Both the position numbers and the translations under genes were made by a program. The notes beneath the pieces were generated by a model. It worked only from the letters and a program-made list of their open reading frames with translations, ran no database searches and was not told where the DNA came from. From PNNG01 sp964577055 (lineage in GTDB: Bacteria > Bacteroidota > Bacteroidia > UBA7662): a stretch of DNA of 64,000 nt. Positions 45,579 through 53,728 of the stretch are shown piece by piece. Numbering within the stretch: position 1 is the first letter of the stretch; every line of letters starts with the position of its first letter. The stretch is from the NCBI GenBank assembly GCA_964577055.1, contig CAZNWC010000006.1, forward strand, positions 1 to 64,000, read 5' to 3'.

Positions 45579-45953
45579 TTAATCCCAGTGGGTATTGGCA
45601 TTATCGCGATACAAACAACAGCCTGGCAACTTGCTATAAACTGCTGTATCGGCTTTTACTTTGTCCGTATCATGCCCTACTGCGGCTATCAGCTCGTGTA
45701 ATTTCTGTTCGCTGATTTTGCGTGGCTTGTATACAATGGTGGCCGTTTTGCTCACACGGTCCCATGAAGAAAAAATAACTCCCGGAACATCCAGAGCAGC
45801 ATTAATGCGTTTTTCGCACATACCACAATTGCCCGAAACTTGAATTTTGGCTTCTGCTTTTTTCGGTGGTTTTTGGGCTACACCAGATTGGATTGAAAAG
45901 AAAAGAATGAATAAAAGAGCCAAGAGGCCTTTGAAGTTGATTGTGTTTTTCAT
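45579..45953 (-). CDS. Exported heavy-metal-associated (HMA) domain protein
   Basis: 124 aa from the ATG at 45953 (MKNTINFKGLLALLFILFF), which gives a proper signal peptide; longer starts overlap the next gene. One HMA fold with the metal site GNCGMC (C43, C46) in IQVSGNCGMCEKRINAALD and the partner strand TATIVYKPRKI. An additional GCC near the C-terminus (KLPGCCLYRD) may bind metal too. Predicted periplasmic carrier of copper or a similar soft metal, acting with the adjacent receptor. Confidence 0.88.
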   Translation of the reverse strand: MKNTINFKGLLALLFILFFSIQSGVAQKPPKKAEAKIQVSGNCGMCEKRINAALDVPGVIFSSWDRVSKTATIVYKPRKISEQKLHELIAAVGHDTDKVKADTAVYSKLPGCCLYRDNANTHWD

Positions 45954-46023
45954 GATTTCAGATTTTAATACGTTGAATGAGGATAAATGAGCTACCTGCG
46001 GTAGCAAGATGTGCTTCCTCCTC

Positions 46024-46407
46024 CTATAATCTGAAAGTGCAAAGGGTGATAAAACGTGGAGCTTGACCCGTATGAGGTGGTGGTGCGCGCAGCAAGGAAT
46101 TACATGCTCCACCATTGCCCTCATTGAACAAGCTGTATTGGAAAACCGACAGCTGGAACGGGCTCACATCAGGAACAAAACCGCTCTTGGCAACCGTTGT
46201 GTGTTCGTCCTGGAAATCCAATACCGCTTGCTCAGTATCGCAGCATTCGCCAAAATCGGCAGCATCGGCAGGACAAACACAATGCGGATCATTAACCGTG
46301 TAAAAACTAATCTGTTTCACCCGGCCAAGGCAATAATGATAGCTCGCTTGTACAGGCAAGCTGCTCAAAACATAAAAAACCGGCAGAAGCAGTCGTAATG
46401 CACGCAT
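46024..46407 (-). CDS. HYC_CC_PP-family protein
   Basis: 127 aa. N-terminal signal-like segment MRALRLLLPVFYVLSSLPVQA, then HYC at 24-26 (SYHYCLGRVKQ), a CVC pair, CC at 55-56 (FGECCDTEQ) and PPP at about 108-110 (LLRAPPPHTGQ). These are the landmarks that give the HYC_CC_PP family its name. Biochemical function is not known to me. Its recurrent company with HMA and TonB receptor genes suggests metal sensing or binding in the envelope. First gene of a three-gene minus-strand unit; 70 bp separate it from the HMA start. Confidence 0.8.
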   Translation of the reverse strand: MRALRLLLPVFYVLSSLPVQASYHYCLGRVKQISFYTVNDPHCVCPADAADFGECCDTEQAVLDFQDEHTTVAKSGFVPDVSPFQLSVFQYSLFNEGNGGACNSLLRAPPPHTGQAPRFITLCTFRL

Positions 46408-46438
46408 TACTACAAATTAAGCGAAAATTTTGCTATTA

Positions 46439-46452
46439 TTGTGTATACACAA
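46439..46452. promoter_or_regulatory. Perfect palindrome in the divergent promoter region (candidate operator)
   Basis: TTGTGTATACACAA is a 14-bp perfect palindrome in the 65-bp gap between the divergent HYC_CC_PP and OMP genes. Such a site could bind a dimeric regulator of either gene. No regulator gene is adjacent. Confidence 0.4.
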
Positions 46453-46472
46453 ACACCTAATCCATTCAACGC

Positions 46473-47087
46473 ATGCGATTTCTGCAGATTTTAGCATTTT
46501 TTATGTGCGTCAGCGCCTCCGCAAGTGCACAATTTTTTCAATTGGGCATTCGTGGCGGTCTGAATTCGTACAACGTTCGTTACGATGAAATTACCGTAAA
46601 CAATATTTCCATCGAATCGGCTTCCAAAAACGGACTACACTTGGGTTTTTATAGCCGTGTACAGCTTTTGGGTTTTTACATCCAACCTGAACTCCTGTAT
46701 ACACGCATGGGTTCAAGTATTACCACAACCGCCAATGGCACGTCTTCGACGGCTGACCTAACCTTCCAGCGCATCGATATTCCCGTGCTAGCAGGAAAAA
46801 GTTTCTTTGGTATAGTGCGCGTAAATGCAGGGCCAGTGTTTTCTAATCTGCTCAAAGCCGACTTGAACGAGAACAATTTGACACAGAACATCACCGATAC
46901 TTATCGCAACAATACTGTAGGATTTCAATTTGGCGTAGGGGTTGATTTTTGGAAACTCGTAATAGACGCCAAATACGAAGGAAGCCTCATGCGCTTTGGC
47001 AGCAGCATAACTACCAATGGTCAGTCTTTTACAACCGATGCGCGTCCAAGCCAATGGTTGCTGTCGATTGGCTACAGGGTCTTTTAA
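46473..47087 (+). CDS. Outer-membrane beta-barrel protein (PorT/OMP_b-brl-like)
   Basis: 204 aa. Signal peptide MRFLQILAFFMCVSASASAQ. Mature sequence opens FFQLGIRGGLNSYNVRYDE, has alternating strands (HLGFYSRVQLLGFYIQPELLY, IPVLAGKSFFGIVRVNAGPV, VGFQFGVGVDFWKLVIDAKYE) and ends in an aromatic strand GYRVF. About eight strands, the size of small porin-like barrels common in Bacteroidota. Function unknown. First gene of the long plus-strand half. Confidence 0.85.
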   Translation: MRFLQILAFFMCVSASASAQFFQLGIRGGLNSYNVRYDEITVNNISIESASKNGLHLGFYSRVQLLGFYIQPELLYTRMGSSITTTANGTSSTADLTFQRIDIPVLAGKSFFGIVRVNAGPVFSNLLKADLNENNLTQNITDTYRNNTVGFQFGVGVDFWKLVIDAKYEGSLMRFGSSITTNGQSFTTDARPSQWLLSIGYRVF

Positions 47088-47105
47088 AAAAACTATTTTC
47101 GCGGC

Positions 47106-48002
47106 ATGAAAATCCGCTTGATGGTACATGGGTCGTTGTTGTTAACGGCCCTTTTTTATGGCGCCTCTTATACGGTGGCCAAAGAAGTGATGCCACGGCT
47201 GATTGAGCCTTATGCGTTCATTTTGTTACGCGTGGTACTGGCCACAGCGTTTTTTTGGGGGGTACATCCGCTTTTCGAAAAAAACCGAACCAAAGTCAAC
47301 AAGCGCGATTTGGCCTATTTGGCCCTTTGTGCCTTTTTTGGAGTAGCTGGCAATATGCTTTTGTTTTTCAAAGGTTTATCCACGAGTTCACCTATCAATG
47401 CCTCTGTGATCATGATTACCAGTCCTATTTTTATCCTGGCTTTTGCCTCCTTCTATTTGAAAGAAAAGCTGGGTTGGAAAAAAATCGCCGGCATGGCTCT
47501 GGGTAGTACGGGTGCCCTTTTGCTTATTTTAAGTGCGGAAAAAATATTCGCCCGTGGTGGCGCCGCTAACAGCAGCTTGGGCAATTTGCTGGTCATGATC
47601 AACGCTATGCTTTTTTCGGTTTACCTCGTGCTCATTAAGCCAATGATGGCACGTTACAGCACCTTCACAGTCGTAAAATGGCTTTTTCTTTTTGGCAGCA
47701 TTATGGTGCTTCCCTTCGGTTTGCCTCAAATGTCGAGCATTCCTTGGCATGCTTTTCAGCAGAGTGATTGGGCTTCCTTTTGGTTCATTATCATAGGCAT
47801 TAGCATTGCAGCCTACTGGCTCAATGCCTGGGCCTTGCAGCATACACGTGCTTCTGTGGTAGGAACCTACATTTATTTACAACCCTTGCTTGCAACCATT
47901 ATTGCCCTGTGGGCTGGTCGCGACCGCTTATTACCCGAACAGGTTTTGTATGGCATCCTCATTTTTGCAGGGGTGTATCTGGTGAGTGAGGCCAAAAAAT
48001 AA
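47106..48002 (+). CDS. EamA/DMT-family transporter
   Basis: 298 aa with ten hydrophobic helices in two EamA repeats, e.g. LLTALFYGASYTVAKEVMPRL in the first and LVMINAMLFSVYLVLIKPMM in the second, ending GILIFAGVYLVSEAKK. The drug/metabolite transporter superfamily exports small metabolites such as amino acids; the substrate cannot be predicted. It follows the OMP gene by 18 bp. Confidence 0.9.
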   Translation: MKIRLMVHGSLLLTALFYGASYTVAKEVMPRLIEPYAFILLRVVLATAFFWGVHPLFEKNRTKVNKRDLAYLALCAFFGVAGNMLLFFKGLSTSSPINASVIMITSPIFILAFASFYLKEKLGWKKIAGMALGSTGALLLILSAEKIFARGGAANSSLGNLLVMINAMLFSVYLVLIKPMMARYSTFTVVKWLFLFGSIMVLPFGLPQMSSIPWHAFQQSDWASFWFIIIGISIAAYWLNAWALQHTRASVVGTYIYLQPLLATIIALWAGRDRLLPEQVLYGILIFAGVYLVSEAKK

Positions 48003-48006
48003 GTCG

Positions 48007-48014
48007 TACTTTTG
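48007..48014 (+). promoter_or_regulatory. Candidate -7 element for yicC-gmk-nadD
   Basis: TACTTTTG matches TAnnTTTG, 17 bp before the ATG at 48032 and just after the transporter stop. No -33 element was evident. Confidence 0.4.
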
Positions 48015-48031
48015 TCGCTTATTCGCTTTAT

Positions 48032-48898
48032 ATGATCAGATCGATGACCGGCTACGGCAAAGCCAGTGCAGCTTTACCCGCAGGCGTGGTAACCGTTGAA
48101 ATACGTTCACTCAACAGCAAGTTCCTCGACCTGAACATGCGCCTGCCACGGTTGTTACAAGACAAAGAATACGCTATACGCAATTTACTCAACGGGCCTC
48201 TCGAACGCGGAAAAATAACCGTCAACATCCAAATCGATAGCAGCGGCGCTGAACGCGAATCGCTGATCAATGCATCCCTATTCAAGGCCTATTACCGTGA
48301 ATTGCATACGCTTTGTGCCGAATTGCAATTGTCGGAACAAGGGTTGGCTGAAGCCATTCTCCGCATCCCGGAAGTTGCCGCAGGAGAGGGTGTGGCCGAA
48401 ATCAGTTGGTGGGCTGACTTAGAGCTGCTGATCAAATCGGCATTGGAGCAATTTAACCACTTCAGAGAAGAAGAAGGGCGGAAAACGGGCGACGACATGT
48501 TGCAAAGTGTAGCGCGTATTGAAGCCGATTTGGCTGCTGTTGCCCCATATGAATCCATCCGCATCGAAAACATCAAAAACCGGATCAAAGCGGGGTTGGA
48601 GCTTTTTGTTGAACAAGAAAAGATAGATCTCAACCGACTGGAACAGGAGCTGGTTTTTTATCTCGAAAAACTCGACGTTAGCGAAGAAAAGCAACGTCTG
48701 GCCCAACATTGTGCCTATTTCCGACAAAACCTGAAACAAGCATCCGGGGGTAAAAAATTGGGTTTTATCGCACAGGAAATGGGTCGCGAAATCAATACTC
48801 TTGGATCAAAATGCAACCAGATTGACATCCAGAAGCTCGTTGTGAATATGAAAAATGAGCTTGAAAAAATCAAAGAGCAGGTTTTGAACGTTTTGTGA
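48032..48898 (+). CDS. YicC/YloC-family endoribonuclease
   Basis: 288 aa. Begins with the family hallmark MIRSMTGYGKASAALPAGVV, VEIRSLNSKFLDLNMRLPR. The C-terminal DUF1732 part has GKKLGFIAQEMGREINTLGSK and ends QVLNVL. YicC proteins were shown to be endoribonucleases affecting small-RNA turnover in E. coli and B. subtilis; targets here are unknown. It is followed by gmk after 3 bp, the same gene pair seen in many bacteria. Confidence 0.93.
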   Translation: MIRSMTGYGKASAALPAGVVTVEIRSLNSKFLDLNMRLPRLLQDKEYAIRNLLNGPLERGKITVNIQIDSSGAERESLINASLFKAYYRELHTLCAELQLSEQGLAEAILRIPEVAAGEGVAEISWWADLELLIKSALEQFNHFREEEGRKTGDDMLQSVARIEADLAAVAPYESIRIENIKNRIKAGLELFVEQEKIDLNRLEQELVFYLEKLDVSEEKQRLAQHCAYFRQNLKQASGGKKLGFIAQEMGREINTLGSKCNQIDIQKLVVNMKNELEKIKEQVLNVL

Positions 48899-48901
48899 TT
48901 T

Positions 48902-49471
48902 ATGGCAGGAAAGCTCATCATCTTCAGCGCCCCATCTGGATCAGGCAAAACAACACTTGTTCATCACCTGTTGGGTCAATTTGATGCATTGTGCTTCTCC
49001 ATATCGGCCACCAGCAGAGAAAAACGTGGCAATGAACGTGATGGCCTCGATTACCACTTTTTGAGCAAAGAAGCTTTTGAGGCGAAAATAGCCTCAGGTG
49101 ATTTTATTGAGTGGGAAGAAGTATATGCCGGAACATATTATGGCACCTTGAAATCATCGGTAGAAGCTTTGCTCAACAACGGAAAATCGGTCATTTTCGA
49201 CGTTGATGTAAAGGGTGGACTCAACATCAAAAAGCATTTTGGGCCGAAGGCCCTCGCGATTTTTGTGAAAGCCGGATCATTGGAGGTTTTGCAAGAGAGG
49301 CTAACAAAACGTAATACCGAGAGTCCCGAAAAACTCCAGATGCGCCTCGATAAAGCAGCATCAGAAATGGCCTTCGCAGAAAAATTCGATTACATTCTGG
49401 TAAACGACGACCTTGATATCGCCAAAAATACCGCAACCCAGGTGGTAGGTGATTTTTTAAAACAGGCATGA
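48902..49471 (+). CDS. gmk: Guanylate kinase
   Basis: 189 aa. It converts GMP plus ATP to GDP plus ADP. P-loop SAPSGSGKTTLVHHLL, GMP-binding SATSREKRGNERDGLDYHFL and EWEEVYAGTYYGT, and the lid region LTKRNTESPEKLQMRL. Full length for the family. Overlaps the nadD start by 4 bp and follows yicC by 3 bp. Confidence 0.96.
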   Translation: MAGKLIIFSAPSGSGKTTLVHHLLGQFDALCFSISATSREKRGNERDGLDYHFLSKEAFEAKIASGDFIEWEEVYAGTYYGTLKSSVEALLNNGKSVIFDVDVKGGLNIKKHFGPKALAIFVKAGSLEVLQERLTKRNTESPEKLQMRLDKAASEMAFAEKFDYILVNDDLDIAKNTATQVVGDFLKQA

Positions 49472-50043
49472 AAAAAACAGGCCTTTTCTTTGGTTCATTT
49501 AACCCAATCCATATCGGTCACCTTATTCTGGCCGAATATTTCGCCACGCAAACTGGGTTGGAAGAGGTTTGGTTGGTTGTCACTCCCCAAAATCCCCTGA
49601 AAAAAAAGGATAGTCTGCTTGATCAGTACCTACGGCTCGATTTGGTTAACCGTGCCATTGCCAACAATCCACACCTTCGGGCGAGTGATATCGAATTTCA
49701 TCTTTCCAAGCCTTCCTATACCATTCATACGCTGATACATCTCGAAGAAAAATACCCCGACCGTCAGTTCAGTCTCATCATGGGTGAAGACAATCTGGTG
49801 AGCTTGCCTCGTTGGAAAAACTACGAGGAACTGATCCGTCGTTTTGAGATTTGGGTGTATCCAAGAGTAGGTCAAAGCCCAACCCATTTGGCGGGTCACG
49901 AAAATATTCACCTTGTACAAGCCCCAGTGATAGAAATATCTTCTACACAAATTCGCGAAAATCTGCGTGTTGGGAAGAGCGTGCGCTACCTTTTACCCGA
50001 ACACATACACGATTACATCATCAAAGAACAATTGTATGTATAA
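49468..50043 (+). CDS. nadD: Nicotinate-nucleotide adenylyltransferase
   Basis: 191 aa. It forms deamido-NAD from nicotinate mononucleotide and ATP. N-terminal FFGSFNPIHIGHLILAEY with the HxGH nucleotidyltransferase motif (HIGH), then PQNPLKKKDSL, FSLIMGEDNLVSLPRWKNY and the C-terminal EISSTQIRENL. Normal length. Last gene before a 398-bp gene-free stretch with DnaA-box-like motifs; nadA of the same pathway lies on the other side. Confidence 0.94.
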   Translation: MKKTGLFFGSFNPIHIGHLILAEYFATQTGLEEVWLVVTPQNPLKKKDSLLDQYLRLDLVNRAIANNPHLRASDIEFHLSKPSYTIHTLIHLEEKYPDRQFSLIMGEDNLVSLPRWKNYEELIRRFEIWVYPRVGQSPTHLAGHENIHLVQAPVIEISSTQIRENLRVGKSVRYLLPEHIHDYIIKEQLYV

Positions 50044-50441
50044 ATCAACCATTGTTTGCCAGCAGCGGGGAGAGGTTGTTACCAAGCTTGTGGATAAAGG
50101 TGCATAAGCCTTCCATAAGCCCCTTGAACCGGTGCATAAGCCTGCGTGCATAAGTTTTTGGCAAGTAGTTATACAGACATTGGCGCAAAAGTTTGGTTTA
50201 ATCAACACGCTATTCACCTACACCTCGCAAAATACAAGCGTTAAAAAAGCTTGTGAACAAGTGTGGAAAAGCAAGAAGATTCGCTGAAATTAAGGAACTT
50301 TGATGATCTCAGGCTGTTGATAAGCGCGTGAATGAATGTTAGCACTGTGAAAAGCAAGTGCCCTGAAAAAAAGCTTCTAACATTTCCACGGCCCTAACAA
50401 CAACAACAAAGATTTTTAAATAGAATTATCATTATTTGCTG
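50044..50441. other. Gene-free region with DnaA-box cluster, candidate replication origin (oriC)
   Basis: This 398-bp stretch has no gene. Against TGTGNAWAA (the reverse of TTWTNCACA), exact matches are TGTGGATAA at 50089-50097 and TGTGGAAAA at 50262-50270. One-mismatch sites in the same orientation are GGTGCATAA at 50099 and 50131, CGTGCATAA at 50145, TGTGAACAA at 50252, TGTTGATAA at 50315 and TGTGAAAAG at 50346. TTATACAGA at 50169 lies in the other orientation. GGTGCATAAGCC occurs twice, at 50099 and 50131. An AT-rich stretch (about 50400-50440) could be the unwinding element. Nearby parS-like sites and gene polarity agree. dnaA is not in the window; absence of dnaA beside oriC is not rare in this phylum. 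Confidence 0.65.
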
Positions 50442-51452
50442 ATGTTTAACGAAGACTTGAAATTTGCCAGTGAACAATTGCAGGCTGTTGGCTTCCTCGG
50501 ATTAGATGTTGATCCTACTTTAGATTTGGTTGCCGAAATCAATGCGTTGAAAAAGGAGAAAAACGCAATCATTTTGGCACATTATTATCAAACGGGCGAC
50601 ATACAGGATGTAGCTGATTTTTTGGGAGACAGTTTGGGTTTGGCGCAACAAGCAGCCAAAACAGAGGCCGATGTGATTCTTTTTGCCGGCGTACATTTTA
50701 TGGCGGAAACGGCCAAAATTCTGAATCCTGGTAAAAAAGTGCTGTTGCCCGATTTGAAAGCTGGTTGTTCGTTGGCCGACAGTGCCCCAGCTACGCTTTT
50801 TGCACGATTTAAGGAGGAGCATCCTGATCATTTGGTGATTTCGTACATCAACTGCACAGCAGAAATAAAGGCCATGTCCGACATCATTTGTACTTCATCG
50901 AATGCTGTGAAAATCGTAGAAAGTCTGCCGAAAGATCAACCCATTTTGTTTGCGCCAGATAAAAACCTTGGTGCTTGGATCAACAAAACAACGGGCCGAA
51001 ACATGACTTTGTGGGATGGCAGCTGCATGGTGCATGAGATTTTTTCGTTAGAGAAAATCAGTGCCTTGATGCAACAGCACCCCGAAGCTGAATTCATTGC
51101 CCATCCGGAATGTGAAGCCGAATTACTCGAATTGGCGCACTTCATCGGTTCAACTACTGCTTTGTTGAACTATACCCAAAAAAGCAGTGCACAAAAATTT
51201 ATCGTGGGCACTGAAACGGGCATCATGCATCAAATGGAGTTGGCTTCACCACAAAAGATTTTCATTCCAGCTCCTCCCACGAACAATTGCGCTTGCAATG
51301 ATTGTCCGCACATGAAAAGGAATACACTTGAAAAGGTGTATTTGGCTTTGAAATACGAACAACCTGAACTTTTGATGAACGAAAGTTTACGGTTAGCTGC
51401 GTTGAAACCAATTCAGCGTATGTTGGATTTATCGGCTTCTTTTGGATTGTAA
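50442..51452 (+). CDS. nadA: Quinolinate synthase
   Basis: 336 aa from the ATG at 50442 (MFNEDLKFASEQLQ). It condenses iminoaspartate with dihydroxyacetone phosphate; 4Fe-4S enzyme. Seen: AIILAHYYQTGDIQDVADFLGDS, the cluster cysteines in LKAGCSLADSAP and the C-terminal CACNDCPHMK, and VISYINCTAEIKAMSDIICTS. Usual length. No nadB or nadC in the window. First gene to the right of the candidate origin, 9 bp ahead of the aminotransferase gene. Confidence 0.95.
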   Translation: MFNEDLKFASEQLQAVGFLGLDVDPTLDLVAEINALKKEKNAIILAHYYQTGDIQDVADFLGDSLGLAQQAAKTEADVILFAGVHFMAETAKILNPGKKVLLPDLKAGCSLADSAPATLFARFKEEHPDHLVISYINCTAEIKAMSDIICTSSNAVKIVESLPKDQPILFAPDKNLGAWINKTTGRNMTLWDGSCMVHEIFSLEKISALMQQHPEAEFIAHPECEAELLELAHFIGSTTALLNYTQKSSAQKFIVGTETGIMHQMELASPQKIFIPAPPTNNCACNDCPHMKRNTLEKVYLALKYEQPELLMNESLRLAALKPIQRMLDLSASFGL

Positions 51453-51461
51453 AAAGCGGAC

Positions 51462-52610
51462 ATGCTAAGCAAACTTCCTCATACCGGCGATAGCATTTTT
51501 TCAGTGATGACACGCCTGGCCAACGAGCATGGGGCGTTGAATCTGGCACAAGGATTTCCCGATTTTGATCCTGATACCCATTTGCAACAACTTGTTGTGC
51601 AAGCGATGAAAGAACGTAAAAATCAGTATGCCCCGATGCCCGGACTTCCTGACTTGCGCGAACAGATTGCTTTCAAAACGCAACGCTGTTATGGATATAT
51701 GCCAAACCCAAATACCGAAATAACGGTAACTGCGGGCGCCACACAGGCGCTGTTCACAGCCATTATGGCATTGGTTTATCCGGGCGATGAGGTAATCCTC
51801 ATTGATCCTGCCTACGATGCCTATGCACCCGCTGTACAGTTGGCAGGCGGAATACCAATCAGAGTTCCCATGATTTACGAGCATTTGGCATTTCATTTCG
51901 ATTGGGATGCTGTTGAGCAATCAGTTACTCCAAAAACCAGGATGTTGCTTTTGAACCATCCCAACAATCCAGCTGGAACAATTTTGCAAGAGGAAGATGT
52001 GGCGCGGCTTCACCAAATCATGGAAAAATCACCTTTGCTTTTGTTAAGCGACGAGGTTTACGAGCATATGGTGTTTGATGGCAAGCCTTTTTTATCGGTT
52101 TTGCGCTATGAACACTTGCGACAACGTTCCCTGGTGGTGAGTTCCTTTGGAAAAACGTATCATAGCACGGGTTGGAAGTTGGGGTATGTGGTATCACCAG
52201 CCGCTTTGCAACAAGAATTCAGAAAGGTGCATCAATTCAATGTGTTTTCCGTAAACACTCCCATGCAACAAGCTTATGCCGATTTTCTAAAAAGTGACAG
52301 AAGTGATGATCAGTTGCCAAGGTTTTACGAGCAAAAGCGCGATTTGTTTTTGAACTATTTGAGCAAAACCCCTTTCCAATTTGTTGCGACTGCGTCGACA
52401 TATTTCCAATTGGCCGATTTTTCGGCAATAAGCAATGCATCCGACATGGATTTTGTGCTTGACTTGGTGCAAAACAAAGGCATGAGTTTAATACCAGTCA
52501 GTCCGTTTTTCGATGGTGCGACAGCTAATCGCTTGGTGCGTTTTTGTTTTGCCAAAACAGATTCATTTTTACAGGAGGCAGGGGAGAAATTATGTCAGAT
52601 TTACGCGTAG
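51462..52610 (+). CDS. PLP-dependent aminotransferase, methionine/glutamine type (YbdL-like)
   Basis: 382 aa fold-type I aminotransferase. PLP lysine K231 in VSSFGKTYHSTGWKLGYV; NHPNNPAGTILQEED and SDEVYEHMVFDGK are the other core motifs, and the start LPHTGDSIFSVMTRLANEHGALNLAQGFPDF is typical of YbdL and kynurenine/glutamine-transaminase-K-like enzymes. The stop overlaps the following omega-amidase gene by 19 bp. The pairing suggests a glutamine transaminase whose keto product is hydrolysed by the next enzyme, for example in methionine salvage. Confidence 0.88.
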   Translation: MLSKLPHTGDSIFSVMTRLANEHGALNLAQGFPDFDPDTHLQQLVVQAMKERKNQYAPMPGLPDLREQIAFKTQRCYGYMPNPNTEITVTAGATQALFTAIMALVYPGDEVILIDPAYDAYAPAVQLAGGIPIRVPMIYEHLAFHFDWDAVEQSVTPKTRMLLLNHPNNPAGTILQEEDVARLHQIMEKSPLLLLSDEVYEHMVFDGKPFLSVLRYEHLRQRSLVVSSFGKTYHSTGWKLGYVVSPAALQQEFRKVHQFNVFSVNTPMQQAYADFLKSDRSDDQLPRFYEQKRDLFLNYLSKTPFQFVATASTYFQLADFSAISNASDMDFVLDLVQNKGMSLIPVSPFFDGATANRLVRFCFAKTDSFLQEAGEKLCQIYA

Positions 52611-53368
52611 CACTTTTACAAGCAAACTTGGTTTGGGAAGATAGTGCAGCCAATTTGCTGCATTTTGCGGCACAATTGGATAAATATTCACCCGATTGCG
52701 ATTTATTGGTGTTGCCCGAAATGTTCAGCACCGGTTTTTCAATGCGTCCGCAACTTTTCGCCACTACAGAATCAGGCCCTGAGGTACAATGGATGCGAGT
52801 ACAAGCAGCCAAATGGAACTGTGAAATAGCTGGCTCTCTCATGTTGCAGCAAGGGGGTGAATATGTTAACAGATTGCTTGTGGTAAGTGCAGAAGGAGTT
52901 GTAGCGCGCTATGACAAAAAGCATCTGTTCAGCATGGCCGGTGAAAATGAACTGTACCAGGCGGGTAATCAAAGGGTGATTTATGAACTGAAGGGTTGGC
53001 GCATCAACCTACAAATTTGTTATGATTTGCGTTTTCCGGTTTGGGCGCGCAACCGTGGCGATTACGATTTGTTGCTGTACGTTGCCAATTGGCCCAGCCG
53101 TCGTGTATATGCCTGGAAGCAATTATTGGTGGCACGGGCAATTGAAAATCAATGCTATGTGGCAGGTGTGAATCGGGTAGGAAACGATGGCAATGGCATT
53201 CCACACAATGGTGGAAGCCGCATCATTGACCCAATGGGAGAGGTTTTGGCTGAAATAGATGAACATGAAGACATCATTACAGCTGTTTTTCGTAAAAACT
53301 ACCTGAACGAAATCCGCGAAAAACTCCCATTTTTACAAGATAGAGATGATTTTAACTTAATTGGATGA
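52592..53368 (+). CDS. Carbon-nitrogen hydrolase, omega-amidase-like (YafV/Nit2 type)
   Basis: 258 aa from the ATG at 52592 (MSDLRVALLQANLVW), preceded by a good Shine-Dalgarno-like AGGAGG. Nitrilase triad: E43 (LLVLPEMFSTGF), K109 (RYDKKHLF) and C143 (LQICYDLRFP). Omega-amidases hydrolyse 2-oxoglutaramate or 2-oxosuccinamate, the products of glutamine or asparagine transamination. Translational overlap with the aminotransferase supports that role; other amide substrates cannot be excluded. Confidence 0.88.
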   Translation: MSDLRVALLQANLVWEDSAANLLHFAAQLDKYSPDCDLLVLPEMFSTGFSMRPQLFATTESGPEVQWMRVQAAKWNCEIAGSLMLQQGGEYVNRLLVVSAEGVVARYDKKHLFSMAGENELYQAGNQRVIYELKGWRINLQICYDLRFPVWARNRGDYDLLLYVANWPSRRVYAWKQLLVARAIENQCYVAGVNRVGNDGNGIPHNGGSRIIDPMGEVLAEIDEHEDIITAVFRKNYLNEIREKLPFLQDRDDFNLIG

Positions 53369-53724
53369 ATACTGCACTCGAAGCAAGCTGGAACGCATTG
53401 ACTGAACAACTGGAGAAAGATTTTGGAAAGGTACCCGATTTGCAGTCGGTGCTTTTTCTGATAGGTGTGAATGTGTTGGGGCAAGGTCATCGGAAATATA
53501 CCAAGGAAGAAAAACAAGATCTCATGCACATCGCCATATGTGAGCTCATGAGTTTGGCAGGATACTATGAACTAACCGGCCGAGATGAAGATGGTTGGCC
53601 ACATTACCATTTATTGAAGACCTTACCAGCTATCAATTTGTTAGAGCAGGAAGACATGCTGAAAGCATACAGCATTCAATATTTTGAAGAAATAGAGTAC
53701 TTTTCAATGAAAGAAAACACATAA
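53365..53724 (+). CDS. Conserved hypothetical protein
   Basis: 119 aa, no signal peptide or membrane segment. Contains VPDLQSVLFLIGVNVLGQG, KYTKEEKQDLMHIAICELM and GWPHYHLLKTLPAINLLEQE. Similar short proteins occur in Bacteroidota, but I know no function. The start overlaps the omega-amidase stop by 4 bp and the cyclophilin gene follows after 4 bp, so it is part of the same operon. Predicted mostly helical and cytosolic. Confidence 0.75.
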   Translation: MNTALEASWNALTEQLEKDFGKVPDLQSVLFLIGVNVLGQGHRKYTKEEKQDLMHIAICELMSLAGYYELTGRDEDGWPHYHLLKTLPAINLLEQEDMLKAYSIQYFEEIEYFSMKENT

Positions 53725-53728
53725 AAAG

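Noticed and set aside
50089..50153. Repeated GTGCATAAGCC units as a CRISPR or plasmid iteron array
   Set aside because: Spacing is irregular, there are no unique spacers of constant length and no rep or cas gene; DnaA boxes explain them better.
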